Shown piece after piece: positions 23,523 through 32,560 of a DNA stretch of 64,000 bases. The first letter of the stretch is position 1. Each line of letters begins with the position of its first letter. Location of the stretch: NCBI GenBank assembly GCA_009843525.1, contig VYDH01000004.1, forward strand, positions 1-64,000. The letters run 5' to 3'. The DNA comes from Acidimicrobiales bacterium. Lineage in GTDB: Bacteria > Actinomycetota > Acidimicrobiia > Acidimicrobiales > Poriferisodalaceae. The notes below the pieces were generated by a model, which was given only the letters and a program-made list of their open reading frames with translations, did not search any database and was not told the DNA's origin. The position numbers and the translations under genes were made by a program.

Positions 23523-24746
23523 ATGACGGCGAGCGCCAAGGCGGCAACCGCCCGTCAGCCGTGCGCCGTCGCGGCCGTGGAAGCGCTGATCGTCTCGGTG
23601 CCTGCGGTCGGCAACGCCTTCGCCGAGGGCTCCGAGGAAACCCTGCTGGTCAAGGTGACCGACGAGGACGGGCGGGTCGGCATCGGCGAATCGGTGTGCA
23701 CGCCGGCGGTCGTGAAGGCCATGATCGACCAGCGCACCATCCACTTCTGGAGCCAGGGCATCACCGACGTGGTGGTCGGCGCCGACCCTGTCGAGGCCGC
23801 TGCGCTGTACGACCGGAGCTATCACGGCAGCTTCTACCACGGGCGCCGCGGCACCTACGTCCAGGCGTACTCCGCCGTGGACATCGCGCTGTACGACCTG
23901 GCCGGGCGGCAGCTGGGCCTGCCGGTGTACAAGCTGCTCGGCGGCGCCCGGACCGAGCGCATCCGGCCCTATGCCACCTGCTACCCGGGTGACATCTACG
24001 ACGGGCCCATGAACGCCGTCCTCGACGAAGTCACCCGGCAGGTCGCCATCGCCACCGACCAGGGCCTCACGGCGGTCAAGGTGCCGGTGCTGTTCGGCGC
24101 CGAGGTGTCCGACCGGGACATCGTGGCGTTCGTCGCAAGCTGCCGGGCAGCGTTCGGCGGCGACCTCACCATGGCGCTGGACTTCGGCTACCGCTGGTGG
24201 GACTGGCACGACGCCGCGTGGACGCTGCGGCGCATCGAGGACTACGACGTGGCCTTCGCCGAAGCCCCGCTGCGCCACGACGATCTGGCGGGCCATGCCC
24301 GCTTGGCCGCCGTGTCGCCCATCCGGGTCGGCGGCGCCGAGTTCGCCGCTGGCCGCTGGGAGGTGCGGGATTGGCTGACCACCGGCGGGGTGTCGCTGGT
24401 GCAGCCCGGCGTCAGCCGCGCCGGCGGGTTCACCGAGCTGATGCGCATCGCCGAGCTGTGCGAGCTGCACGGCGCGCAGCTCATCCCCCACAGCTTCGCC
24501 ACCGGCATCACCGATGTCGCCAACTTCCACCTGCAGGCCGCGGCGCTGACGATCCCGATGGTGGAGTTCCGCTCGTCGCGGCTAGGCCCGTCCCGGCTGC
24601 GCACCGAGTTGGTGCACCCGCCCGAGCCCGAGATCGTCGGCGGCTTCGCAGCGCTGCCGACGGGTGCCGGCCTCGGCGTCGAGCTGAATGACGAGTTGGT
24701 AGCGGCCCATACGGTCGATGCCAGCCGCAGCGGCGGGAGCGACTGA
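23523..24746 (+). CDS. Mandelate-racemase/muconate-lactonising enolase-superfamily protein (operon gene 2)
   Basis: 407 residues. N-terminal capping domain, then a barrel with Lys in LTAVKVPV (about residue 183), metal ligands Asp in MALDFGY, Glu in FAEAP and Glu in VGGAE, and the later PHSFATGI segment. The single KVP is the MLE/MR-type acid-base Lys region. Such enzymes abstract a proton beside a carboxylate and then racemise, dehydrate or cycloisomerise. It lies between an SDR and a gamma-butyrobetaine-hydroxylase-like gene, so an acid-sugar or cyclic-acid degradation step is suggested. Confidence 0.88.
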   Translation: MTASAKAATARQPCAVAAVEALIVSVPAVGNAFAEGSEETLLVKVTDEDGRVGIGESVCTPAVVKAMIDQRTIHFWSQGITDVVVGADPVEAAALYDRSYHGSFYHGRRGTYVQAYSAVDIALYDLAGRQLGLPVYKLLGGARTERIRPYATCYPGDIYDGPMNAVLDEVTRQVAIATDQGLTAVKVPVLFGAEVSDRDIVAFVASCRAAFGGDLTMALDFGYRWWDWHDAAWTLRRIEDYDVAFAEAPLRHDDLAGHARLAAVSPIRVGGAEFAAGRWEVRDWLTTGGVSLVQPGVSRAGGFTELMRIAELCELHGAQLIPHSFATGITDVANFHLQAAALTIPMVEFRSSRLGPSRLRTELVHPPEPEIVGGFAALPTGAGLGVELNDELVAAHTVDASRSGGSD

Positions 24747-24749
24747 GCG

Positions 24750-26072
24750 GTGAGCGAGCCGGCGGCCGGGCTGGAATCAGGCGCGCAGGCGACGCCCGCC
24801 GCTGCGGCTGCCAGACCCGAATTAGCGCACGATGCAGCGCAGCACGGCGCCGTCGGCGGCATCACCACCTACAACCCGCACCTCGGCAACCGGCTCGGCA
24901 TCGACGACCTGCCTGCCGTGACCGGCGCGACCATCGATGCGCGGGAGGTACGCCTCGAATTCGCCGACGGGCACCAGCGCACCTACGCGGCGCAGTGGCT
25001 GCGGCACTGCTGCTGGTGCGCCGAATGCGGCAATCCCGCCGACGGCATCCGATTCACCACCGTGGCGAGCTTCCCCTCAGACGTTGCGCCAGCCCACGCC
25101 GAGGTCTGCAATGGCGACTTGGCGCTCACGTGGCCGGACGGCCACCGCTCGGTTTACGGCAACGACTGGCTCATCGCCAATGCCTACGACGAAGCGGCCC
25201 GCCGGCGCCGCTCCGCCTGGCAGCCCACCACCTGGCGGGCCGAGCTGGCCGGCAGCTTCCCAACGGTCAACTGGGCCGATGCCAGCGACGGCAGCACCGG
25301 CCAGCTCGAGGCATACCGAAAGCTGCGCGACTACGGCATTGTGCTCATCGACCGCCTCGGCTCCGACCCCGAGCAGACCGAGCAGCTCGCCAACCTCGTC
25401 GGCCCCATCCACGAGACCACCGTCTATGGCCGCATCTACGACGTGCGGGCCGAGCGTGTGGCAAAGCTGGGCGCCAAGACCGGCATGGCCCAAGCGCCCC
25501 ACATCGACGACGCCTTCTACTACTCCCCGCCCGGAATCGACGTCTTCCACTGCTTGGTCAACACCGATGTCGGCGGCATGAGCACCTACGTGGACGGTTT
25601 CGCCATCGCCGAGTCGCTGCGTGCCGACGAGCCTGACGCGTTCGAGGCGCTCACCACGCTGCCGGTCACCCACATCCGGCGCCACCCCGGCGAGATCAGC
25701 CTGCGCAGCCGAAGCCCGGTCATCCGGCTCGACGAGCACGGGCGCCTCAGCGGCATCCGCTACTTCGACCGGGCGCTCGGCCCGCTCGACGTGGCACCAG
25801 ACGACATCGACCGGCTGTACGACGCCGTCCGGGCCTTCAGCAACCGCATGCTGAGCCCGGACTTCACTGCCGCCATCCGGGTAGAGCCAGGCCAGGGCGT
25901 GCTCATCGACAACCACCGAGTCATGCACGGCCGCACCGAGTTCGACCCCGCCTCGGGTCGTCACATCCGGCTGTGCCACGTGCCCCGCGACGAGTTCCAC
26001 GGCCGCTTGCGCGAGCTGAGCCTGCGCCTCGACCCGTGGTCGCACGACCAGTACCTGCCGCAGGGCTCATGA
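24750..26072 (+). CDS. Gamma-butyrobetaine-hydroxylase-like 2-oxoglutarate dioxygenase (operon gene 3)
   Basis: 440 residues from GTG 24750, 3 bases after the previous stop. An N-terminal DUF971/GBBH_N-type domain with RLEFADGHQRTYAAQWLRH and several Cys (HCCWCAECG) precedes a TauD-type core. The iron motif HxD is H251-I-D253 (PHIDD); the distal ligand is H393 in NHRVMHGR, where the following Arg binds 2-oxoglutarate. Relatives hydroxylate carnitine precursors or other small acids. The first about 35 residues are low complexity. Confidence 0.85.
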   Translation: MSEPAAGLESGAQATPAAAAARPELAHDAAQHGAVGGITTYNPHLGNRLGIDDLPAVTGATIDAREVRLEFADGHQRTYAAQWLRHCCWCAECGNPADGIRFTTVASFPSDVAPAHAEVCNGDLALTWPDGHRSVYGNDWLIANAYDEAARRRRSAWQPTTWRAELAGSFPTVNWADASDGSTGQLEAYRKLRDYGIVLIDRLGSDPEQTEQLANLVGPIHETTVYGRIYDVRAERVAKLGAKTGMAQAPHIDDAFYYSPPGIDVFHCLVNTDVGGMSTYVDGFAIAESLRADEPDAFEALTTLPVTHIRRHPGEISLRSRSPVIRLDEHGRLSGIRYFDRALGPLDVAPDDIDRLYDAVRAFSNRMLSPDFTAAIRVEPGQGVLIDNHRVMHGRTEFDPASGRHIRLCHVPRDEFHGRLRELSLRLDPWSHDQYLPQGS

Positions 26073-26166
26073 GCGTGCCCGGGCCAGCCCGCCTCTGCCC
26101 AGCACACCGCGGCCGTCAGCCCACGGCTGCCCCGCGCACAACGACCATGACCTCGGAGGCGACACC

Positions 26167-26928
26167 ATGATCAGCGCCGATCTCACCGGCAAGCGCAGCA
26201 TCGTCAGCGGCGGTGCCAGCGGCATCGGCCTCGGCGTGACCCGCACGTTCGCCGCCAACGGCAGCACCGTGGCCATCGCCGACCTGCCCGGCGAGCGGCT
26301 CTCCAGCACGGTCCACACCCTGCAGGCCGAGGGCCTTGACGTGTTCGAAGCCCCGTGCGACCTGCGCGACAACGACTCGGTGGTCGCCATGGTGGAAGCC
26401 GCCGCCGAGCGGATGGGCGGCATCGACTACCTGCTCAACATCGCCGGCCATCCGGTCACCCTGCAGACCATTCCCGCCAGCGATCTCGAATCGCAGACCG
26501 AGGAACTGTGGGCCGAAGCGCTGTCGATCAATCTGCTCTCTGCATTCCGCACCGCCAAGGCCGCCGCGCCATACCTCACCGAAGCGCGCGGTGCCATCGT
26601 GAACACGGCGTCCATGTCAGGCTGGCGAGGCGGCGGCTCCAGCTCGCCCTACAGCGTGGCCAAGGGCGGCCTCATCACGCTCACCAAGGAGCTGGCGCGT
26701 GGCCTCGCACCCGAGGTGCGGGTGAACGCCATCTCCCCCAGCTACGTGCATCCCGATTCCACCAACTTCCCGATCCGCTGGGCGACGGTCTTCGAAGACT
26801 CCGAGTCGCTGCCGCTCGGCCGCCCCGGAACGGCCGCCGAGTACGCCGACGCATGCCTGTTCTTGTGTGCCGGCGCCAGCTACATCACCGGCCAGACGAT
26901 CCACGTCGACGGCGGCTGGAGCGCCTGA
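26167..26928 (+). CDS. SDR oxidoreductase (operon gene 4)
   Basis: 253 residues, classical SDR: SGGASGIG, NIAG, the Ser in NTASMSG, YSVAK and IHVDGG. The Shine-Dalgarno is GGAGG before the ATG at 26167. Its stop codon directly precedes the ATG of the next gene, so the two are tightly coupled. With the other SDR in the operon it implies two redox steps in one pathway. Confidence 0.88.
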   Translation: MISADLTGKRSIVSGGASGIGLGVTRTFAANGSTVAIADLPGERLSSTVHTLQAEGLDVFEAPCDLRDNDSVVAMVEAAAERMGGIDYLLNIAGHPVTLQTIPASDLESQTEELWAEALSINLLSAFRTAKAAAPYLTEARGAIVNTASMSGWRGGGSSSPYSVAKGGLITLTKELARGLAPEVRVNAISPSYVHPDSTNFPIRWATVFEDSESLPLGRPGTAAEYADACLFLCAGASYITGQTIHVDGGWSA

Positions 26929-27777
26929 ATGCCCAAGAAGTGGACTGACCCGGCGAAGAAGCTGTTCCCGCACCAGGTCGGCTTCACCGCGCCGCCGATG
27001 GACTTCGATGCAGCGCCCACCGATTTCCTGCGCATGTGCCCGCCGTCGGTGGGCGTGCACGGTCGCCTACTGCACGCCCCCGGCTACGCGCACCGCCTCA
27101 GCGACCGGGCCGAGCTGTTCCACCTGCTCGAGGAGACCGTGCACTGCCTGTCCAACAGCGGCGCGGATGTGGTGGGGCAGGTCGGCACGAACTGGGTGCA
27201 TGCGGCCGGCACCGACGCTGGCGACATCCGCCGGTTTACCGCCGAGATGTCGGAGAAGTACGAGACGCCGTTCCACATGGCCGGCCTGACACTGGTGGAA
27301 GCCTGCGAGGCGCAGGGCTACGAGCGCATCGCGCTGAACGCCGTGTACTTCTGGCCCGACTGGCGCGACGGCGTGGTGCGCTTCCTGCGCAGCGCGGGCA
27401 TCGAGGTGGTGTGGGCGGGGAATTTCGTCGACCAGGGCTTCTACGCCACCCAGGACGAAGTGAACGACTGCACCTGGATCTTCGAGGGCGACCTGGCGCT
27501 GCGGTCGTGCGAGCACTCCGTGAACGAGGCGCCCAACGTGGACGCGGTGCTGGTCAACGGCATGTCCAACTACCGGGGCGACGACGGCCTGCCCCGGCGC
27601 TTCGTGAGCCTGGTGGCCGACATCGAGGCGCAGCTCGGCGTGCCGGTCATCTCCTCCGACATCAGCCTGTACTGGCGCATCTTCCGCACGCTCGGGGTTG
27701 AGCCGCTGGGCCGCCAGGGCTCGCTGCTGGCCTCCCTGCAGTCTGGAGAGGAACCGGGGCCAGCGCTCGAACGTTGA
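26929..27777 (+). CDS. Maleate isomerase / arylmalonate decarboxylase-like protein (operon gene 5)
   Basis: 282 residues in the Asp/Glu racemase-like superfamily: an early region with VGVHGRLLHAPGY, then VGQVGTNWVH, and YERIALNAVYFWPDWRDGVVRFLRSAG in the order of maleate isomerases and arylmalonate decarboxylases. Those enzymes normally use two Cys (in GCTS-like and SCTN-like motifs); here the equivalent positions read VGTNW and NGMSNY, so neither Cys is present. The ATG directly follows the SDR stop. The reaction may therefore be new. Confidence 0.7.
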   Translation: MPKKWTDPAKKLFPHQVGFTAPPMDFDAAPTDFLRMCPPSVGVHGRLLHAPGYAHRLSDRAELFHLLEETVHCLSNSGADVVGQVGTNWVHAAGTDAGDIRRFTAEMSEKYETPFHMAGLTLVEACEAQGYERIALNAVYFWPDWRDGVVRFLRSAGIEVVWAGNFVDQGFYATQDEVNDCTWIFEGDLALRSCEHSVNEAPNVDAVLVNGMSNYRGDDGLPRRFVSLVADIEAQLGVPVISSDISLYWRIFRTLGVEPLGRQGSLLASLQSGEEPGPALER

Positions 27778-27827
27778 ATGCACGAAGCGGTCGGCAACGG
27801 CGGCTTGTTCGAGATTGGCGGGAACAC

Positions 27828-28652
27828 ATGCACAGATTCCGCAAAACATCTGGTCTGGCCAGCGGTGTCCTTGCGCTCGCGCTCGTTGCGGCGGCGTGCG
27901 CGCCCTACGACGCCACGACAGAAGCCGTCATCGAGCCGGTCGGTGCTGACGCGTCGGTGAGGGGCACCATCACCTACCGGGAGCGCATCGCGCTCTCGCC
28001 CGACGCGGTCGTGACGGTGCAGCTGCGCGACACGTCCTACGCGGACGCAGCGGCGGTGCTCATCGACGAGCAGATCATCAGCAATCCCGGGCAGGTGCCG
28101 ATCGACTTCAACCTGCGTTATGCCAGCGACGAGATCGACAACCGCAATACGTACTCCGTCTCGGCCGTCATCACCGAGGGCGACGGTCGGATGGCGTTCA
28201 CCAACGACACGGCGTACGACGTGATCACCCGTGGCAACCCCCGCCGCGTCGACATGACACTGGTGATGGTGGAACCGCCGCCCGAGCTGGCACCCGAGGG
28301 CTGGAGCCCCACCGATCCCGAGCGGGTCGAGGCGCCGGTGCACGTCACCGACGTGGAGATGCTCTGGGAAAGCAGGACAACCTCACAAAGCGAGGGCTAC
28401 CTCCTCGTCTTCTTCGCCGCGTCCCGGCAAGAAGACTGTTACCACCGCGGCCGGGAGGACGTCACCCGCGAGGGCAACCGCTACGAGGTCACCGTGACTG
28501 CCCTCGTGCCCGCAGAACTGCCGTGGGCGCAGGACTGCTCAGAGCTCGACCTTGAGCTCGACGCCGTCGTCTACATCGGCGAGGTCGCCAGCGACGAGAC
28601 CGTCGAGGTCACGGTCAACGGCGAGCACGAGTACTCGTTCGCCGCTCCGTAG
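27828..28652 (+). CDS. Lipoprotein, YbaY-like
   Basis: 274 residues from ATG 27828, which has GGCGGGAACAC before it. A short basic N-region, a hydrophobic run and the lipobox AAAC (Cys about residue 24) predict a lipoprotein. The body, with VRGTITYRERIALSPDAVVTVQLRD and SADAAAVLIDEQ-type strands, is a YbaY-like b-sandwich repeated with a second half (EAPVHVTDVEMLW). YbaY-family lipoproteins are of poorly known function. Gene stands alone, between the operon and the convergent MFS gene. Confidence 0.65.
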   Translation: MHRFRKTSGLASGVLALALVAAACAPYDATTEAVIEPVGADASVRGTITYRERIALSPDAVVTVQLRDTSYADAAAVLIDEQIISNPGQVPIDFNLRYASDEIDNRNTYSVSAVITEGDGRMAFTNDTAYDVITRGNPRRVDMTLVMVEPPPELAPEGWSPTDPERVEAPVHVTDVEMLWESRTTSQSEGYLLVFFAASRQEDCYHRGREDVTREGNRYEVTVTALVPAELPWAQDCSELDLELDAVVYIGEVASDETVEVTVNGEHEYSFAAP

Positions 28653-28773
28653 GGCCCCTCGCCAGCGCTCGCCATTTCGGGAGCTGGGGGAGCGGACCTG
28701 GACTCTGCGACGTTGGAACCGGCCGGATTCCCGGAGCAGAGGACTGGTCCGCTTCGCCGGCGGACGCCGGAGC

Positions 28774-30117
28774 TCAGCCGCCGACCGCCGTTGCGGGCTG
28801 CTGGTGGTGCGGCCGGCGCATCGCCCGCTGCACGCCGGTGTAGGTGAAGAACGTGGCCAAGATCAGCGCCAGTCCGAATGCGGCGTTCGCGTAGTTGACA
28901 CCGCTGTACTGGAAGATCGTGTACAGCGCTCCCGAGCTCAAGCCGGCGGCTGCCCCCGAGCCGAGCATCGCGAAATCGCCGACTCCCTGCACCGCGACGC
29001 GCTGGTGCAGCGGGTAGAGCGCAACCATCAGGTTCGACCCGGCGACGACCCCGAAACACCAGCCGAGACCGACCAGGAAGTTCCCCATGAACACACCCAG
29101 CACACCCTCCGGCGGGGTCACCGCTGCCCACCACGCCCCCCAGGTGCAGAACCCGCCAGCGATGTACAGCATGGGGTAGCTGCCGATTCGATCGGTGAGG
29201 ATCCCGACGAGAGGCGAAAACAGGTACATGCCAAAGATGTGGACGGCCATCATCATCCCGATGGCGCTCTGGCTTTGACCACCGGCATCCATATGCAGCG
29301 GCGTCAACGCCATGACGCCCACCATCGTCAGCTGGCTGACCACCATCGCAAAGACCGCCAGCCGCGCCTCGGGCTTCTGCCAGATCAGCGACACCGCCTC
29401 GCGCGTTGACGGCGCCGGCTGGGCCGGTCCAGCATTAGCAGCCAGCTGCGCCGAGTTGGCAAGATCCTCCGCGACATGCATCGGATCCGGGCGCAGGAAC
29501 AGCTCCACGATCGCCGCAGCAACCAGGAACATGATGCCGGCGACCACATATGCGCCGGTCTTGTCCGGCAAGCCGAGCGAGACGCCGACATAGCTGGTGA
29601 TGCCCGACATCCCCGATCCTGTCGCCGAGCCGAAGGTGGTCGCCAGCACGATCAGGCTGATCATCATTGCCCTGCGGTGCTCCGGGGCGAGGTCCGACGC
29701 TGCGTAGCGAGTCGCGAGATTCGCGGCATTGCCTGCACCGGCGCCGAACACTCCCAGGCACAGCAGCGGGTAGTTGACCAGGATCGCACCCAAGACGGCG
29801 GCAGTGGCTCCTGCGGCACCGACGAGGTAGCCAAACCGCAGGCCCGGCCGGCGCCCGTAGCGGTTCATGAGGCGCGACATCGGCACTGCCACCACAGCAG
29901 ATCCGATCGACAGGCAGCTCGCGGCGATGGTGCCGAGTGTCGCGCTGCCGGTGATGTCCTGCGCAAGCAGCGCGCTCACGATGTACGTGGCGACGAGCCC
30001 GAAGCCGCCGGCGGTCTGGCTGGCGATGAGCACGACGATCGTGCGCAGCTGGATGTGCTTCCGGTCAGATTCGGTGTAGATCGGGGCGCGCTGCACCGAG
30101 AAGACCGCTTCGCTCAC
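28774..30117 (-). CDS. MFS transporter
   Basis: 447 residues from GTG 30117, which has GGGGAG upstream. Twelve hydrophobic segments are seen. The cytoplasmic loop between helices 2 and 3 has SRLMNRYGRRPGLR, close to the MFS GxxxDxxGRR/R signature, and the equivalent second-half loop has GILTDRIGSYP. A drug- or small-molecule efflux or uptake role is plausible. It is divergent from the LLM gene at 30311, suggesting a shared regulatory region. Confidence 0.82.
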   Translation of the reverse strand: MSEAVFSVQRAPIYTESDRKHIQLRTIVVLIASQTAGGFGLVATYIVSALLAQDITGSATLGTIAASCLSIGSAVVAVPMSRLMNRYGRRPGLRFGYLVGAAGATAAVLGAILVNYPLLCLGVFGAGAGNAANLATRYAASDLAPEHRRAMMISLIVLATTFGSATGSGMSGITSYVGVSLGLPDKTGAYVVAGIMFLVAAAIVELFLRPDPMHVAEDLANSAQLAANAGPAQPAPSTREAVSLIWQKPEARLAVFAMVVSQLTMVGVMALTPLHMDAGGQSQSAIGMMMAVHIFGMYLFSPLVGILTDRIGSYPMLYIAGGFCTWGAWWAAVTPPEGVLGVFMGNFLVGLGWCFGVVAGSNLMVALYPLHQRVAVQGVGDFAMLGSGAAAGLSSGALYTIFQYSGVNYANAAFGLALILATFFTYTGVQRAMRRPHHQQPATAVGG

Positions 30118-30310
30118 CGTGAGGTCTCCCCGGGCATCGCAACAGCTTGGCGCACCGGATCGCTGCATGCACGACTGCGCGGAGCGCTTGGCCACCGGGT
30201 TGGCGAGGCCGGGTGGCGATGACGGGCTCGGCTGGCGGGTCGTTCCGGCGGGCTGGCTCGGCCGCCCGGGCCACCGGCACCTGCCGCGGCTCTTGCGTAC
30301 AGTCCCGCAG

Positions 30311-31189
30311 ATGCACGTCGGCATCACCCCCATCAACTCGGCCGCCTACCTCGACCCCGGGTACCTGCGGTCGTTCGCCCAGCAACTCGAGGAACTCGGC
30401 TACGAGTCGGTGTGGACGTTCGAGCATGTGATCGTGCCGCACGACTACGAGAGCCGGTACCCGTACAACCCCAGCGGCAAGCTGGGCCTCCCAACGGACG
30501 CAGGCTTCACCGACCCGTTCATCGCGCTGACTTTCGTCGCCGGGGCCACCGAGCGGTTGCGGCTCGGTACCGGCGTCAACATCGTCACCCAGGCCAACGC
30601 CCTGTACTTCGCCAAGCAGGCGTCATCGCTCGACCACCTGTCGGGCGGGCGGCTGGAGCTCGGCATCGGTGTGGGCTGGCTGGAGGAGGAGTTCGATGCG
30701 CTCGGCGTGCCGTTCGACCGCCGCGGCGCCCGGGCCGACGAGTACATCGATGCCATGACCGCCGCGTGGAGCGGCGAGGACGTGGACTTCCGGGGCGAGT
30801 TCCTGAACTGGACAGGGTTCTCCATGCTGCCGACACCGGCGCAACGGCCCCGCATGCCGCTGCTCATCGGCGGCACCACGCCGCCGGCCATCCGTCGCTT
30901 GGTGGCTCGGGGCGACGGCTGGTACGTGATCCACAAGGATCTCGACGACTTCAAGCGCCTGATCGGCGAGATGCGCGCCGAGTGCGACCGCCAGGGGCGT
31001 GACCCGGCCGAGCTGGCGCTGACGGCGTACTGGAACTATCACCGCGAGGGGCTAGAAGGGCTTGAGGTGTACCGCGAGCACGGCGTGCAGCGGCTGCTGG
31101 TCAACACGGCGGCGCTGCGCATGGGCCGGCCCGAGGATGCCGTTGCACAGTTCGCCGATGAGGCCCTGCCGGCCTGCAGAGAGGTGTAG
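30311..31189 (+). CDS. LLM-class F420-dependent oxidoreductase
   Basis: 292 residues from ATG 30311. HVGITPINS, WTFEHVIVP, LSGGRLELGIGVGWLEEEFDALGV and LLIGGTTPPAIRR are typical of the F420-dependent LLM subfamily. Actinobacteria use such enzymes on many carbon compounds and in redox defence. Reading farther upstream overlaps the divergent MFS gene and gives non-homologous sequence. Confidence 0.85.
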   Translation: MHVGITPINSAAYLDPGYLRSFAQQLEELGYESVWTFEHVIVPHDYESRYPYNPSGKLGLPTDAGFTDPFIALTFVAGATERLRLGTGVNIVTQANALYFAKQASSLDHLSGGRLELGIGVGWLEEEFDALGVPFDRRGARADEYIDAMTAAWSGEDVDFRGEFLNWTGFSMLPTPAQRPRMPLLIGGTTPPAIRRLVARGDGWYVIHKDLDDFKRLIGEMRAECDRQGRDPAELALTAYWNYHREGLEGLEVYREHGVQRLLVNTAALRMGRPEDAVAQFADEALPACREV

Positions 31190-31226
31190 AGCGTCACGCA
31201 CGCGGCCGCTGTGGCAGCGGCCTGAG

Positions 31227-31709
31227 CTACTCGCCGATGGAGATGCTGATGCTGCCGGAGGGGTGCAGCGAGCAGTAGGCGCTGATGGCAGCCACTTCGT
31301 TGAACGAGTGCTCGGATTGCTCGCCGGGTCCTATCTCGAACGGGCCGATGGTGTGAGCCACCGAGTCACGGTTCACGATGATCAGCACATCGCGCAGCGT
31401 GAAGTCGAGCTCGTCGGGAATGACCTCGACGTCTTCGCCGGCTGCGAGAGCGGCGGCAGTCCCCGGCGGTATGTCGATGGTGTAGGTGTCGCCGGGGGGC
31501 TGGTCGACGAAGCGCGCCACTACGACGGGGATCGCCGCGATCAGCAGCCCGCCCACCAGGTAGAGCAGCAAGGTGCGCTGGTTCGGCCAGCCCCGGTCAC
31601 GCCGGCTCGACCCAACGTCGTCGGCTCCTGAGCCAACCGCCGACGGGTCGCCGGGCTCGAGACCCTCGGGCTCGACGCCTTCGAACTCAGCGCTCCCGGA
31701 CCCAACCAT
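31227..31709 (-). CDS. Membrane-anchored cupredoxin-like protein
   Basis: 160 residues from ATG 31709. After a 45-residue acidic N-terminus, one transmembrane helix (LLLYLVGGLLIAAIPVVVA) leads to an extracytoplasmic domain. The cupredoxin copper site is visible as H in SVAHTIGPF, C in YCSLH and H two residues later, a type 1-like H...C-x2-H arrangement. The domain, like plastocyanin or the nitrosocyanin/cupredoxin family, probably carries one electron or binds copper. It lies directly downstream of the crotonase gene. Confidence 0.8.
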   Translation of the reverse strand: MVGSGSAEFEGVEPEGLEPGDPSAVGSGADDVGSSRRDRGWPNQRTLLLYLVGGLLIAAIPVVVARFVDQPPGDTYTIDIPPGTAAALAAGEDVEVIPDELDFTLRDVLIIVNRDSVAHTIGPFEIGPGEQSEHSFNEVAAISAYCSLHPSGSISISIGE

Positions 31710-31717
31710 CGCCCTGC

Positions 31718-32512
31718 TCAGTCGTCGCACCAGGTGCGGGCGTCGGGATTGTCGCGGTCGAAGTAACTGCGCACGGCGGCGCGGGAGCTGTCGCTTTTGC
31801 CCATGTAGCCCACGGCCACGTGGTCGAGGTGGTTGATGGCCCGGCCGAGCGGCATCGCCTGCGCGTTGATCGACGCCTTCGACGACGTGACCGGCACCGG
31901 CGGCTGATTCACGACGGCTGCGGCCAGGCGTTCAGCGGCGGGCACGAGCTCGTCGTCGCTGGACACCGTTTCGGTGAAGAAACCCCACCCCTCGAGCTCT
32001 TCCATGCCGTAGGTACGCCCGAGGATCAGCATCTCCTTGGCCCGGTGCGGCCCCACCAGGTTGACCAGCGCAGGCACCGAGTGCCAGGTGAGGTTGAAGC
32101 CGATGCTGACCTCGTTGAGGGTCAGGCTCATCGACGGGCTGCCAATGCGGAAGTCGCACGCGGCCGGCAGCACCCCTCCCCCGCCGATCATGTAGCCGTG
32201 GCACAGGCAGATCGTGACGGCGTTGAGGTGCATCAGCGTGTCGTACATGCGGGCGCCAGCCTTGGAGCCGAGCATGGCGTCGAGGCTGGTGCCGCGCTTC
32301 TGCTTGAGATCGGCGCCCGACGACAGGCTGCGGCCCTCGCCCCGCACGATCACCACCCGCACGCTGGGGTCGGCGTCCAGTGCCAGGCACGCAGCGTGGA
32401 CGTCGGCAATGAGCTGGGAGTTGACGGCGTTGTGAACCTCGGGCCGGTTCAGCACCAAGTGGCGTACCGGCCCATCGCCGTCCACCCGCACGGTTTCAAG
32501 TTCCAGCGACAT
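31718..32512 (-). CDS. Enoyl-CoA hydratase/isomerase family protein
   Basis: 264 residues. GEGRSLSSGADLKQ and CHGYMIGGGGVLPAACDFRI provide the crotonase oxyanion-hole blocks. It ends 8 bases before the cupredoxin start on the same strand, so the two may be co-transcribed. The residue after the GGGG motif differs from the most common GGG, so a non-standard substrate is possible. Confidence 0.85.
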   Translation of the reverse strand: MSLELETVRVDGDGPVRHLVLNRPEVHNAVNSQLIADVHAACLALDADPSVRVVIVRGEGRSLSSGADLKQKRGTSLDAMLGSKAGARMYDTLMHLNAVTICLCHGYMIGGGGVLPAACDFRIGSPSMSLTLNEVSIGFNLTWHSVPALVNLVGPHRAKEMLILGRTYGMEELEGWGFFTETVSSDDELVPAAERLAAAVVNQPPVPVTSSKASINAQAMPLGRAINHLDHVAVGYMGKSDSSRAAVRSYFDRDNPDARTWCDD

Positions 32513-32560
32513 GCCCGCTCCCCCGCTCCGGTGCCATCCACGGGGCAGTCTGACACGCGG

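Noticed and set aside
22602..24530. Minus-strand 642-codon frame opposite the SDR and enolase-family genes
   Set aside because: Antisense of two well-supported genes with intact catalytic motifs; low-complexity His/Gly-rich translation.
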